A DNA stretch of 64,000 bases from the NCBI GenBank assembly GCA_011033025.1, contig WFMF01000242.1, positions 186,001 to 250,000 of the forward strand. Reading direction: 5' to 3'. Of the stretch, positions 10,690-21,923 are shown piece after piece. A program made the translations under genes and the position numbers. The stretch comes from Beroe forskalii. Lineage: Eukaryota > Ctenophora > Nuda > Beroida > Beroidae. Numbering within the stretch: the stretch's first letter is position 1; each line of letters opens with the position of its first letter. The notes below the pieces were generated by a model that was given only the letters and a program-made list of their open reading frames with translations, ran no database searches and had not been told where the DNA came from.

Positions 10690-12820
10690 CGCCCCATCAG
10701 AATAATCCGATTCCCAACTTACTTTAGCGAATCTACAAATATCCACGCACGAAAAATTGGCGGTTGTATGTAATGGACTTGCTACTTTGATACCTAATAA
10801 TGAGCTCATATCAAGGCAAAAGTTACTGCACCCATGTACGTGAAACATGATGGTATCTATTACCTATGGATTAAAAACTTGGATACGGGCCAATATGAAT
10901 ATTCTGGATGTCACACGGGAGGGGAAGAGCATAGTTGCGTCATAGGAAAATCCCGAAACGGTATAGTTAGAATTTTTCGTCGGCAGGTTATGAAAAACGT
11001 ATTGAAATTAAGAATAAGTATAATCACGTAATGATTGCTTTAAAAAGAATCCAATTCTTATTTCCTTATCCTATGCCGTAATAATTGGAACTTCATTCAT
11101 TCATGGATACGATCAAAGGCGTTGCGAATGGTGTAGATTACAGAAATGCTACAATAACCACGAGACAAATGGATTTTGCCGTGACATGGGTACTACCTTT
11201 TTAGTAATTAACATGTTTTTGTTCCATCATACGGTTTATGTAGTTGAGTGCACATGATTCATACTAATTGTGAACTCTGGAGCAGAAAATGATTCAAAAC
11301 ATTGGTAGTCAACAGCAAATGCGGAGAGCAAGCGCACAATCCATAAAAATTTCTGAAGTGACTGCATTTACTTCCTATCAATTACAAATACCGCAGCTGA
11401 TCCTCCTGAGCTTGCCGTTCCATAAATCTCGTATTTTCTCCTCCATTCAACATGACCGGGTCACGTGTTCTAGAGTGAATTATGCGTAGCACGCGGAACT
11501 GACGTGGCAGACATATCAGCCAGTAATGTAACTGCATTGAAGTCACCAGTAGAAGCTCAAATGCCACGAGACAGGGTCAGGGAGGCCCGTAGCGGGCTGC
11601 TATTGGTGCACAAAGTCACGTGAATGAAAATGCATGAATGCATGCATTTAGGTCAACTTTTTGACGGCAATCGATCCTCTTATCTCGATAGCGAAAAATA
11701 AGAGCGTTATTGGTCGTGTAACATCGTGTCGTGCCTTCGGCACTCCACTCTGTTACACGACCAATAACTACTCTTAATTGAATTTTTCTGGGAGATCAAG
11801 CCAGAAAAATTTAGGGGACGGGGGGGGCACATGCGGAAAGGGTGAAAACGTAGAGGAAAAAAGGTTTAGGGAAAAAAATGTCGCATGCATATACTCATGA
11901 TAATGAAAAGTGGAAAACAATAAATGAGACAAGAATAGATTGAAGTAGAACATAAAATTTAACACCTTTAAATAAAGCAAAAGTGACATTACTGAATTAG
12001 GATTTAGGAGAATGCTGTTTTACAGAAATGAATCTTGGAGGAAAAAAATGAGGAGGACTTACGGCAAAACTGAAGCATGAGCGAAAAGCATGCAAAGAGC
12101 AGTGTAAGAAAAAGATAAGAAAAAAAAATCGCGCATTGTTGACGTAACAGATTACGAATACAGTAATGCAAAATTCACGCGGCGTTGTCTTTAGCCATTT
12201 TGAAAACTGAATAATGAATGAAAATTTGAGAATGAATTCAAAATATTAATTGGATACTTATGTTTGAAAGTAACTCCCTGGAGTGTTGACGGTTGAGAGG
12301 AAGATGGTTGGGAAGAGAGGGCTTCAGTCCAAGGGTAACGGATACGAAAACAAATAAAGTGCCCCCCCCTGTCTTTCGGTAAGGTAAGGAGAGGGAAGAG
12401 GAGCAACAAAATCGAAAAAGTCTATAAAAAGTCTCAGGTCTGTGCACTTACTCACTGATATCCCCCGATATCGCAGTTAATAAGTTTTTCTCTTTGGTCT
12501 AAAGCCGAGCAGATTTTGTGACTCAATTACAAAATTCCTCTCATTTTACCCATGCATCAACAATTATTGCCAACGTCATTTCACAGTTACCTACGTCATA
12601 TTTTATTGGAATTCACTATCATATGATTTTTGATCTGTCTATCGTCAGTTCAGAGGGCTCCCATTTCCTCAATCATTCACTTATTTTATAATTTATTCAC
12701 TTAAATCAACTTCCATGTTGTTTCTCTTTTTACATTTTTCAACCGGTCTGTTCGGAATGCCCCAATTTCCCAAAGTCAGCATGCATACACGCAGGGATCA
12801 ACAAAGGGATGCTGAAAACA
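10690..12820. other. Intergenic stretch with one perfect hairpin
   Basis: No gene is supported. The one ordered feature is a 17-bp perfect inverted repeat GTTATTGGTCGTGTAAC (11706-11722 and 11752-11768). Its loop contains a smaller GTGCC-TTC-GGCAC hairpin. A G run lies at 11818-11827. Confidence 0.6.
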
Positions 12821-12823
12821 ACA

Positions 12824-13020
12824 CTATATGTACTTTAGAGGCGTAAGACGAACACGCAGACAATATAGAGCCCTGCGCAAGCAGGGCTCTATATAATATT
12901 TAAATGTCGACAGCGCAGCTGGAGACATTTAAATGATTTAGAGTGCGAGGCGAAGCGGAGCTGAGCCGAGTACTCTAAATCATATTTCTGCGGTGAGTCT
13001 GAGCCTCTAAAGTACTATAG
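12824..13020. repeat. Cloverleaf-type palindrome: outer stem enclosing three hairpins
   Basis: The outer arms 12824-12865 and 12984-13020 pair (GTACTTTAGAGGC with GCCTCTAAAGTAC, then CGCAGA...TCTGCG). Hairpin 1 (12863-12894) is a perfect 14-bp stem closed by GCAA. Hairpin 2 (12898-12934) has an 11-bp stem, facing GA/GA, then CAGC/GCTG around GCA. Hairpin 3 (12933-12983) has a 12-bp stem, then GA/GA, GGC/GCC, a second GA/GA, AGC/GCT and a GGA loop. No ORF is present. Confidence 0.8.
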
Positions 13021-13024
13021 TAGT

Positions 13025-14688
13025 CGAACGGTGTACACAAGACACACCCTGTACACAACAAGCACACATTACCTTATATGGTAATAGCAAAGAATGCTTG
13101 TTTTGACAAAACAAAAAAGCCCATAACTCAGCCGTTTTTTGAGCAATTTTGATCAAATTTTCAGGATATTTCGGGCAAGATATGACCAATATAATCCTAG
13201 AGTAGCTAACATTTTTGACCCTCAGAAATTGAGATATGACAAATAAACCGTTGTTTTGTTTTAAAGTTACCGCTCGATAACTAGCTTTTCGGTCATAACT
13301 CCGCTTCTGGCGCTCAAAAATGAATCTAAACTTCACTGAGATGTTGCTCTTATCGAGCTCTAAATATCCTGAAAGTTTCATGAAGTTTGCTCAAAAAACC
13401 TCGGAGATATGCACATTTTTGTAACGCAAATACAAAGGTCGCATAGATTTACATTTAAAGTTGTAAGTCATAACAGACACATGATATAAAACGCGTGTAG
13501 AACACGACTCTACGGATATAATAATAAATATCAAAAGTGTGTTAAGTGTTGTCATGACCTACACACCGCACCCTACTCCCAATACTTCCTCGCCATTTCT
13601 GGCGGCGCATGTTTAGAACCATCAATGGTTAGGAGTCAGGGCACTGCAAGAATTGTCACCCACCGTGTGAAAGCCTGTGATGCCACCAGCCCTATCAAGG
13701 CCACTTCAGTCTGTTATCAGCTCTGTTGCCTTTTCCACCACTTCGCTTCATCTCCAAAACAATAAACCAAGGCAGCTGCAGGGTCAGGGGTGCTCGGAGC
13801 CCACAACGTCCCTGACCCACACTGCTTCACTTGTGCGCACAAGTTGAGGGAACAGTGTTACAGCCGCATGCATCTCAGGATCCTGTTGCTATATACAAAT
13901 AATACATCTTCTCAATAAATCTTTGTGAGGGTGAATCCTCTTTGCTTTCCAAAACCAATCTGATGTCTTTGGTCTTGAAACAACTGAATAACTGATTCAC
14001 TGCGCTCAGTGTCATGTTAATCCCCATGCCAGATGTCATAGTATCTCAGTGGAGCAATGTCGTATGGGTAGTGTCCCGGCCAACTGGGTTGTCATTCCTG
14101 ACAACACCTCAGCATAAGATCACTCCCAGGAAATGTGCACGGATACACAAATCCTTCATTGACTCCAGAGATACTACCCTTTAAATCGGTCAAAACTTGT
14201 CGTGAGACTACTATAAAATATTGGGGCAGACGTTTGTCTCTCGAATCTCGCAGCATTCGTGAAATTAAAACAAATGGTACCTCTCTATTAGACCCAATGA
14301 TTTAAGCAATATAAGAGGGTAAAGCCATGTGTGTCTGTATAATTCTAGTGCAAGTGTCAGCCTTTCAGTGTTGATCCAGAACCAAAGTGTCTGTCCGTAA
14401 GCATCCGAACAAACGACCGAAATGAGAACCATTGATGTTTAATCCATACCCTTTCAGGGACCAACCCGTAGCTATACTCCAATCGGAGTCGGAGCATTTG
14501 TCTGCGGGCACGGGGTGCTAGGTTTGGTCTAGCTCTAATCCGAGTCTGGACCTTGCTTGGTCCCGTGTCCCCGGGCACGGGTCGCTCGGTTCGGTCTAAC
14601 TCTTATCCGAGTTTTGCCGTGCTTAGTGTATACAAAACAAAACAAAACAAAACATAATGGGATATACATATTTAATTATCATATGAGC
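13025..14688. other. Intergenic, no supported gene
   Basis: 13070-13460 has the texture of a dispersed repeat (CATAACTC...GAGCAATTTTGA and a related CATAACTCCG...GCTCAAAAATGA block). A short C/G-rich palindrome lies at about 14560-14583 and an AAAAC microsatellite at 14632-14654. ORFs here are short and unsupported. Confidence 0.55.
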
Positions 14689-15032
14689 ATATGGTATGAC
14701 AAAAAAAATTGAAATTGTGTAGGTTACGCAGCGCCCTTGTAAATTTCTGCGATTAAAAGAGGTGATATGGGCTTTTATCGCAGCGCTGGCGTGGTGGTAG
14801 GCTGTAGTTGCAAGGAATATTCCAATCTATTGTAGAAATTCGAATGACGTCGTTAACAGATGAATGCAACTATGAATTTATTGAATTGATTTGCCTATAT
14901 TCCTTGCAACAAACAGCCCACCACCACGCCAGCGCTGCGATAAAAGCCCATATCACCTCTTTTAATCGCAGAAATTTACAAGGGCGCTGCGTAACCTACA
15001 CAATTTCCAATTGTTTTTTGTCATACCATATC
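14689..15032. mobile_element. Long-TIR MITE / fold-back, about 344 bp
   Basis: Arms of about 132 bp (14689-14820 and 14897-15032) are near-perfect reverse complements, from ATATGGTATGACAAAA at the ends to GTTGCAAGGAATAT at the inner border. The 76-bp spacer has no ORF. A clear target duplication is not seen. Confidence 0.88.
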
Positions 15033-15064
15033 ATTCTTTTTGTTGAACAAATTTTGTTGAAGAA

Positions 15065-16035
15065 ATCCTGATATGAGACGAGGTATAAGCGATAGTTGGT
15101 TTAGTTGGCCGATTATCAAATTAATCGATTTTAGACGAAAATTTTTACACATGTCACTTCACAAAATCCATGCCAAAGTTTACGATGGCGTTGGAATGAA
15201 GTCGATACCATCTTCCTGAGACGAGATATAAGCGATAATTGGTTTAATTGGCCGATTATCCAATTAAGCGATTTGCAATGAAATTTTTACACAGCTCACT
15301 TCACAAAATCCATGCCAAAGTTTACGATGGCGTTAGAATGAAGTCGATACCATCTTCCTGAGACGAGATATAGGCGATAATTGGTTTAATTGGCCAATTA
15401 TCCAATTAAGCAATTTGCAATGAAAATTTTTACATAGCTCACTTCACAGAATCCATGCCAAAGTTTACGATGGCGTTTGAATCAAGTCGATACCATCTTC
15501 CTGAGACGAGATATAAGCGATAATTGGTTTAATTGGCCAATTATCCAATTAAGCGATTTGCAATTAAAACTTTTACATAGCCCACTTCACAAAATCCATG
15601 CCAAAGGTTACGATAGCGTTAGAATGAAGTCGATACCATCTTCCTGAGACGAGATATAGGCGATAATTGGTTTAATTGGTCAATTATCCAATTAAGCGAT
15701 TTGCAATGAAAATTTTTACACAGCTCACTTCACATAATCCAGGCCAAAGTTTACGATGGCGTTTGAATGAAGTCGATACCATCTTCCTGAGACGAGATAT
15801 AAGCGATAATTGGTTTAATTGGTCAATTATCCAATTATCCAATTTGATATTAAAATTCACATATAGCCTACTACACAGAATCCAGGCCAAAGTTTACGAT
15901 GGCGTTTGAATGAAGTCGATTCCATCTTCCTGAGACGAGATATAAGCAATAATTGGTTTAATTGGTCAATTATCCAATTATCCAATTTGATATTAATATT
16001 CACATATAGCCTACTACACGTGCCCTATGCCAAAT
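15065..16035. repeat. 145-bp satellite, about 6.7 units
   Basis: Units start with CCTGAGACGAGATATAAGCG, followed by GATAATTGGTTTAATTGG, a TTATCCAATTAAGCGATTTG block and CCAAAGTTTACGATGGCG. They recur at intervals of 142-146 bp. The last unit decays near 16020. The AATTGGTTTAATTGG core is itself partly palindromic. ORFs in this stretch are repeats of the same frame. Confidence 0.92.
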
Positions 16036-16399
16036 TTTCTGATGCCGTTGGACTTACGACGATATCTGTTTTGGTTTTCTCGCCAAGTGATTTATAAAAA
16101 CTGTGGTTGTATCGAGAGAGAGAGAGACGACGATAATACTAATTTCCGTGATTTTAGGCATTTTTCAATGATTTTTCCTGCGGAAACAGTTGGGCCGATT
16201 TTCATGAAATTTTCAGGGTTTCTTAATCATGTGATGGACTAAGCCTGTGCAAATTTTCGTGATCATAAACTGAAATTAACATCTTGAAAACACGACTCGA
16301 AAATCGCGATTTTCGCAAATCACTGTATTTTTATATAATGGGCGCTGGCAAACAGGTTTTTCAATACTTGAAAAATGATTCCACTACCACTTTCAGCAC

Positions 16400-16590
16400 T
16401 TCATGCTGGTACTATCGGGTTGTTTGGAGTGTCTGGCCAGCAGTCCCGGCCCTTCGGGCCGGGACTGCTGGCCAATTCGGCTGCCCTCGGCCCTTCGGGC
16501 CGAGGGCATCTGCCCTTCGGGCAGATGCCCTCGGGTGTATGCGAACTTGCGCTGCGGGCGCTTGCCAGCGCCCTGATACGTATATTACAA
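16400..16590. repeat. Three consecutive hairpins with identical GCCC-TTC-GGGC apices
   Basis: Hairpin 1 is 16435-16473 (18-bp perfect stem), hairpin 2 is 16482-16508 (12 bp) and hairpin 3 is 16504-16530 (12 bp, sharing four bases with hairpin 2). All three close on CCC-TTC-GGG but their outer stem sequences are unrelated. The flanks (TACTATCGGG near 16410 and CCCTGATACGTA near 16571) can pair as an outer stem. ORFs in both directions here are products of the symmetry. Confidence 0.8.
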
Positions 16591-17580
16591 CAAGAGGCGT
16601 TACATCGCAACATTATTACCAGAAGGTGCAGAGCGAACCCTACACCTAGCTATTGTCAGTTTTGTGTAACTGGGACTGGCGAACAATGGAAACAAAGATG
16701 TAGTTTGCTGGCGTCTGTAAATAGGTCATGCTAGTGAACAAATGGAGTTGAAAGGTGTCAGAAAATGGGCTGACATTGATCAGTTCCAAGAATTGCGTCA
16801 AATTGAGCTTCGAATGTTTTCAAACACCGAAGAATGACACTTGAAATAATATATTCGATATGTCAATTCCATGGTGTAGATATTATAGCCTGTCACCAAT
16901 TCTTATCACACGAGGCGGAGGTGAGTGTTATGAGGTCATTATGCCACGGAATCCCATGTTGTATATAAGTCTTAGGTATCTAAGTAACGTCCTATGGTGA
17001 GATTGATGATATGATTACACCACAGATATCACCAGGCGTTTGATACAGTTTAAAATTTTTCCCATATCAAAAGCCAGTAAAAAAGTCCATTCACATTTTG
17101 AATTGACCAATTCTTTTGAAAAGAAAACGATAAAAACCCTTCAGATTTTATGTTTGAAATTTGATTCCAGTTCAATTTTACAGTTATCCTAGTGTTATCC
17201 TAGTGTATTGGTTAAAATGAAAAAGAATACCCCATGGAGCCATGAAGATATCCGATTATTAGGCGCAAAGTTTATTGGGACGAGTAATTCATTGAAAAAT
17301 GCTAACTTTTCGTAGATAAGACAACAAATTATGATGATTTCTGTGGTTGGTGCAGTATAACGATTAACTAATGGATTTTTTGCATAAATATGTAATATAT
17401 TTGAGGTTGTAAACTAAGGAAAAAGTAATGCATTCTCTTCCTGGTATTGACATTTCATTCAACAAACGAATTATTTGTTATCAGAAATAAATTATATTTC
17501 TATTCATTGACATGGCGATTATCATTAATCGAATTACCAACCGTAAGCGTAATCAAGGAAACATTGTAATTAGAGTAAAC
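16590..17580. other. Intergenic with one apex-motif hairpin
   Basis: No gene is supported. 16907-16934 (TTATCACACGAGGCG...GTGAGTGTTAT) is a weak hairpin that shares TTATCACACGAGGCG with the element at 35098. The rest is AT-rich and featureless. Confidence 0.5.
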
Positions 17581-17587
17581 GTGGAAG

Positions 17588-17594
17588 TATAAAA
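17588..17594 (+). promoter_or_regulatory. TATA box upstream of the SOD-like gene
   Basis: TATAAAA lies 121 bases before the ATG at 17709. This predicts transcription starting around 17615-17620 with a 5' UTR of roughly 90 bases. Confidence 0.5.
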
Positions 17595-17708
17595 GAAATG
17601 GAAGACTACCCTGTTTCACCATTTCTCAAGTTGTTGTTGCAGTTGACAAATTATCTGCTGAAGCATTTCCACTCTTTCTCGTTTCCCAAACCCTAAAACT
17701 GCTGCGCC

Positions 17709-18488
17709 ATGTTGCAGATCTGGTTGTTGCTCCTTGGCATGGTGGTACACGACAGTGATGCAGTGAACAGGAGACGAGGTAAAATCCAAGCCTCCTGCGA
17801 GATGCACTTACACAAGAGTACGACTGTGATAGGCACTGTAAACCTGACGAGTTTACCTTACAGACAAGAGATAGAAGTCCATTTGGAGGGAGACCCTGCT
17901 CTACTCACAGAGGGGCATCACGGACTACACATCCACACTAAAGCTGTGCAGGGTAATGATTGCAGAGCCACTGGAGATCATTTCAACCCAGAAGGCGGGG
18001 AGCATGGACCCCTCTATTCAGGGGGAAATGTAAGACACGCTGGGGACCTGGGAAACGTCAGAGTTGGTGAAAGGGGAGAAGCGAACCTGATTCATGAAAT
18101 AACCATCAATTCCTTGACACAGAGAGAATACGGCAGTGGGTTGATAGAGCCTGTGATGAGATGTGCTACAGAGTATTACAAAGTGTGGCCAAATGGAAAG
18201 GAAGTGAGGATCAATAATGTGAAGAAAGCAGAAAAGCAAAGAACCCGATTACAACAGCAAGGGAAGATAAGTTTCGAAATAGTAAAGAAAGAACCTGACT
18301 GCTACAATCCTGTTTGGAACAAATATAAATTCACAGTTAATAGCCCCAAGTTTGTTCTTGATGGGGAGGACTCAGTTGTGGGGAGAGCTGTCGTTCTGCA
18401 GAAAGAGGAAGACAAGTATTCCTGGAAAGATGGGAAGAATGATGAAGGAATCGCTTGTTGCACATTGACACTGGTATCTGAGGTGTGA
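17709..18488 (+). CDS. Secreted Cu/Zn superoxide dismutase-like protein, copper site incomplete
   Basis: A single-exon ORF of 259 residues. Residues 1-18 (MLQIWLLLLGMVVHDSDA) are a signal peptide. The SOD fold is clear: GLHIH (His74, His76), GDHFNP (bridging His91), EHGP (His99) and RHAGDLGNV (His110, Asp113). All zinc ligands and three copper ligands are therefore present. In GRAVVLQKEED, Gln231 stands where the fourth copper His of the family (GRTxVVH) should be. The active-site Arg of GSRLACG is Gly247 (GIAC). Cys85 and Cys250 can form the family disulfide. About 75 extra residues (about 140-213, basic) interrupt the usual spacing. Dismutase activity is doubtful; a metal-binding, structural or pseudo-enzyme role is possible. 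The start is chosen because it gives the signal peptide directly. Confidence 0.85.
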   Translation: MLQIWLLLLGMVVHDSDAVNRRRGKIQASCEMHLHKSTTVIGTVNLTSLPYRQEIEVHLEGDPALLTEGHHGLHIHTKAVQGNDCRATGDHFNPEGGEHGPLYSGGNVRHAGDLGNVRVGERGEANLIHEITINSLTQREYGSGLIEPVMRCATEYYKVWPNGKEVRINNVKKAEKQRTRLQQQGKISFEIVKKEPDCYNPVWNKYKFTVNSPKFVLDGEDSVVGRAVVLQKEEDKYSWKDGKNDEGIACCTLTLVSEV

Positions 18489-18672
18489 TGAGGATTAAAA
18501 GAGTTTTTGTTTCCATAAACAGATAAACATTTGGGTGTGGCTGCTTATTAATTTTCTATCAATTCATGGAACTTAATTGAGATGATTTATTACTTATACA
18601 TAGCATTAAACTATGTTGATACCTAAAGTTCCCTCATGTAATGTTAACAGCGCAGTTTTGTGTGTGATACTG

Positions 18673-18678
18673 AATAAA
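18673..18678 (+). terminator. Polyadenylation signal of the SOD-like gene
   Basis: AATAAA lies 185 bases after the stop codon, within AT-rich 3' UTR-like sequence. Confidence 0.7.
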
Positions 18679-18894
18679 GAGATCTTGAAATTTCGTTCAT
18701 GTAATGACATAATAATCAACTTTCTTGTAAGTAATTGAAAATAACTTTTGTGACAAGAAATGATCGGCAATCAATAGTAGTAGATACCTACCATGTTTTC
18801 AGTTTTGGTTAATTGAACTAAAAATAGTGCAGCAGACCTAACTTATATCAGCATTGAAGTGTGGTAAAATGGTAGTATAGGAACATGGATGAAT

Positions 18895-20110
18895 TTAGTC
18901 CCCAATAGCCCCCATGGGGGCTACGTGAGGGGCTAATTTCAAGCCTTTAGCCCCCATGGACGCTAAAATAGTGTGGGGGTTATCATGAGGGGCTATTTAA
19001 CCCCCAATAGCCCCCACCAGCCCATTTGTAGCCCCTCAAGTAGCCCCTATTGGGACTAAAAATGATTGTTAGCCCACATTAGTCCACACAGAAAAATTAG
19101 CCCCCATTAGCCCCACGGATTTGAGTTTTGTGAATTTTCATGGGAGCTAAGGCTCCCATATGAGGGGCTAAAGCTTCCATATGTGGGGCTATAGCCCCCA
19201 TATGTGGGGCTTATTTGGCTGGTTTCTGGAAAGATCAATTAGCCCCCACCAGTTGTAGATTTTGAGCTAAAATGCAAAATATCACATTTATAAAACACAG
19301 AGATAACGAGACTATCAGCCCCCCACCATTACAAGATATCTAACCAGGTCCCTGCTCAACAGTAGCAATTTACTAGCCCCTCATAAGCCCTTCACTAGCC
19401 CCCTACTAGCCCATCATTAGCCCCTCACTAGCTTCTCATTAGCCCCTTACAAGCCCCTCACAGGCCCCTCATAAGGCCCTCACTAGCCCCTCATTAGCCC
19501 CTTAGTAGCCCCTCACTAGCCCGTTGCTAGCCCCTCACTAACCTCTTACTATCCCCTCACAGTCCCTTATTAGCCCCTAATTAGCCCTCTGCTAGCCCCT
19601 TGTTAGCCTCTTAATAGCTTCCACTAGCCCCCTCAGTAGCCCCTCACTAGTCCCTTACTAGCCTCACTAGCCCCTCATAAGCCCCTCACTAGCCTCTCAT
19701 TAGCCCCTTTTAGCCCCTCATTAACCCCTCATTACCCCTTTACTAGCCACTAATAAGCCCCTTAATAGCCTCCACTAGACCCTCAATAGCCCCTCGTAAT
19801 CTCATATAGTATGCTATGACATAGGGCTAATGAGGGCCCCTTACTAGCCCCTCATTAGCCTTTCGCTAGCCCCTCGTTAGCCTCTTAATAGCCTCCACTA
19901 GCCCCCTCAGTAGCCCCTCACTAGTCCCTAATTACTAGACTCGCTAGCCTCACTAGCCCCTCATAAGCCCCTCACTAGCCCCTTACTAGCCCCTCACTAG
20001 TCTCTTACTAGCCCCTCGCTAGCCTATCATTAGCACCTCATTAGCCCTTCACTAGCGCCTCATTAGGCCCTAAATAGTCTCCTCTAGTCACTCAATAGCC
20101 CCTCATATAG
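18895..20110. repeat. TAGCCCCTCA minisatellite
   Basis: Over a hundred degenerate copies of a roughly 10-bp unit (TAGCCCCTCAC/TTAGCCCCT), broken by short unique spacers (19240-19330, 19800-19830, 20100). The first 300 bases also hold the unit in inverted orientation (GGGGCTA), so fold-backs form around 18900-19210. No ORF. Confidence 0.9.
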
Positions 20111-20589
20111 TTTGCATGATCATATTCATAGTGCAGTTGCTACGCCACATGATATATCACTTGATAATTACATCATGTGACATAACCCATGACACTTCAA
20201 GTGACATAGTTGGATCAAACTGTATCTGACATTTGGACAAATGTAGATGCCCCCCAACACCCTGATAAAAATTCAGAAAATCCTCTGACACACTTGGATG
20301 GTGGTTGGGCTTCTTGAATACCATGATTCCACTGTTGATTCCATGTGGAATTCCACACGGAATTTTACCACGGAATTCTGTGCTGAATTCAGCGATGGTG
20401 GTCGGGCTTCTTGGATACTGCCGAATCAAGGCCAGAAGATTCTGCCTGTAATCAACAGCGGAATTCCATGCGGAATTCTGCTGCATCATTACATGGTTCT
20501 AGTGCACTCTCTGCAATTGGCAATGCAGTCATATGGGAAAAAGCAGTTTTTAGTCATATTTTAGGTCTTTTTGGCCAATTATGGACAAA

Positions 20590-20935
20590 GTACGGTGTAC
20601 CAGAAGGATAAGTTATTGTACCTTTTTTTAAAAGTTATTTTTTATTTTTGAAAAAGAAAAAATAACTTATCCTTCTGGTACACGTGTGTGTCCCAAAAGG
20701 ATAAGATATTTTTTATTTTTGAAAAAGAAAAATAACTTATCCTTCTGGTACACGTGTGTGTCCCAAAAGGATAAGTTATTTTTTATTTTTGAAAAATAAA
20801 AAATAACTTATCCTTCTGGGACATGAGTGTGTCCCAGAAGGATAAGTTATTTTTAATTTTGAAAAAGAAAAATAACTTATCCTTCTGGGACATGTGTGTG
20901 TCCCAGAAGGATAAGTCATATTTATTTTACAATAT
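20590..20935. repeat. Left TIR: array of GGATAAGTTATTTTT palindromes
   Basis: Five successive hairpins, each with an AGAAGGATAAGTTATT arm, an A/T-rich loop and the mirrored arm AATAACTTATCCTTCT. They are joined by ACACGTGTGTGTCCC-type spacers that are themselves partly palindromic. Confidence 0.9.
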
Positions 20936-20941
20936 GTAGGC

Positions 20942-21385
20942 GTGTGTACTGTGTATGTCCGCATCTTTCTTTGGAGAAGCATGAAGCTGCACTTGCACTG
21001 CAGGCGAGTTTGGCAGAAGTGTCATACACGGTGGCACACTTGTCAGGCGTTGCCTGACCCCCTTGCTAAACATGTTTATCCCTGTGTGGCTCGCGCGGCG
21101 TGCTTCCATAGGCTCATAGGGAAGCGTGCAGCGTGTGCACACACCTATGTGGGCTTAGGAACTGACCCCCCTACTTGCAGAGTCAGGTTCCTGGGCCTAG
21201 GTGTGTGTACGCGCTTGCCTACGGAAGCGCGCCGCGCGAGCCACACAGGGATGTTTAGCAAGGGGGTCAGGCAACGCCTGACAAGTGTGCCACCGTGTAT
21301 GACACTTCTGCCAAACTCGCCCGCAGTGCAAGTGCAGCCCCACGCCTCTCCAAAGAAAGATGTGCACATACATACACACACCTAC
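20942..21385. repeat. 0.44-kb long palindrome with CpG-rich core
   Basis: Arms of about 200 bases (20950-21165 and 21180-21380) match as reverse complements: CATCTTTCTTTGGAGA with TCTCCAAAGAAAGATG, TGTCAGGCGTTGCCTGACC with its mirror, and so on inward. Smaller palindromes (TCAGGCGTTGCCTGA) are nested inside. The GCTAAACATGT...ATCCCTGTGTGG and CACACCTATGTGGGCTTAGG blocks are shared with repeats at 25768 and 26770. Confidence 0.85.
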
Positions 21386-21412
21386 ATATTAAGCAGTTAC
21401 ATGTCGAAGTGG

Positions 21413-21530
21413 TGACCGTATACCGCAAATTACATGGTCGAGGCGACAGCCGAGACTGTGTAAGTTGGATAATGGACGAGGCGTGCCGAGTTCATTATCG
21501 TAGGTATACGGTCACAGCTGAGATCATGGA
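21413..21530. repeat. Cruciform: outer stem with two GAGGC-GCCGA apex hairpins
   Basis: The outer stem is GTGACCGTATACC (from about 21413) with GGTATACGGTCAC (to about 21526). Inside, hairpin 1 has arms AATTACATGGTC/GACTGTGTAAGTT and apex GAGGC-GACA-GCCGA. Hairpin 2 has arms GATAATGGAC/GTTCATTATC and apex GAGGC-GT-GCCGA. The left outer-arm sequence recurs as a direct copy near 24458. Confidence 0.8.
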
Positions 21531-21572
21531 ACCGGATTATACCCCGACTGGAAACAGCTGGGACCGACTATT

Positions 21573-21923
21573 TGTTAGATTATAAACAGATGGTAGGTAA
21601 GCAATGAAACAAAGGACAATAGTTGAATCCAGGTAAAACCAATCTGAAATAGAAGTACTAATCAATCGTATATATAGAATGATAATATCAGGTATAATAT
21701 AACTATCACACCATAACAGATAAGTAGAGTTATATAATAAATCATACAATAACAAATGATATAGCCCAAACTATAAAACTCACCACTGAGGGTGAACCGT
21801 AATAAACTTCAGCACAACTCTATGATTTAGTCATAACCTAGTGAGAGTTGGAATGTTAGAATCTAACAATCTCCCACCTAACTCAGAACTTCTAACTTGT
21901 AAGAAAAAGGATCTGTATTAACA
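21573..21923 (-). repeat. 3' LTR (351 bp)
   Basis: Begins TGTTAG and ends TTAACA on the plus strand. It differs from the other LTR by a few small indels. A copy of the outer boundary motif AACAATCTCCC lies inside the LTR near 21874. Confidence 0.88.

Noticed and set aside
16284..16734. Overlapping ORFs on both strands around the triple hairpin
   Set aside because: Product of the perfect inverted repeats; no conserved motif.
20942..21415. Cys/Arg-rich ORFs on both strands
   Set aside because: Mirror-image frames of a long palindrome.
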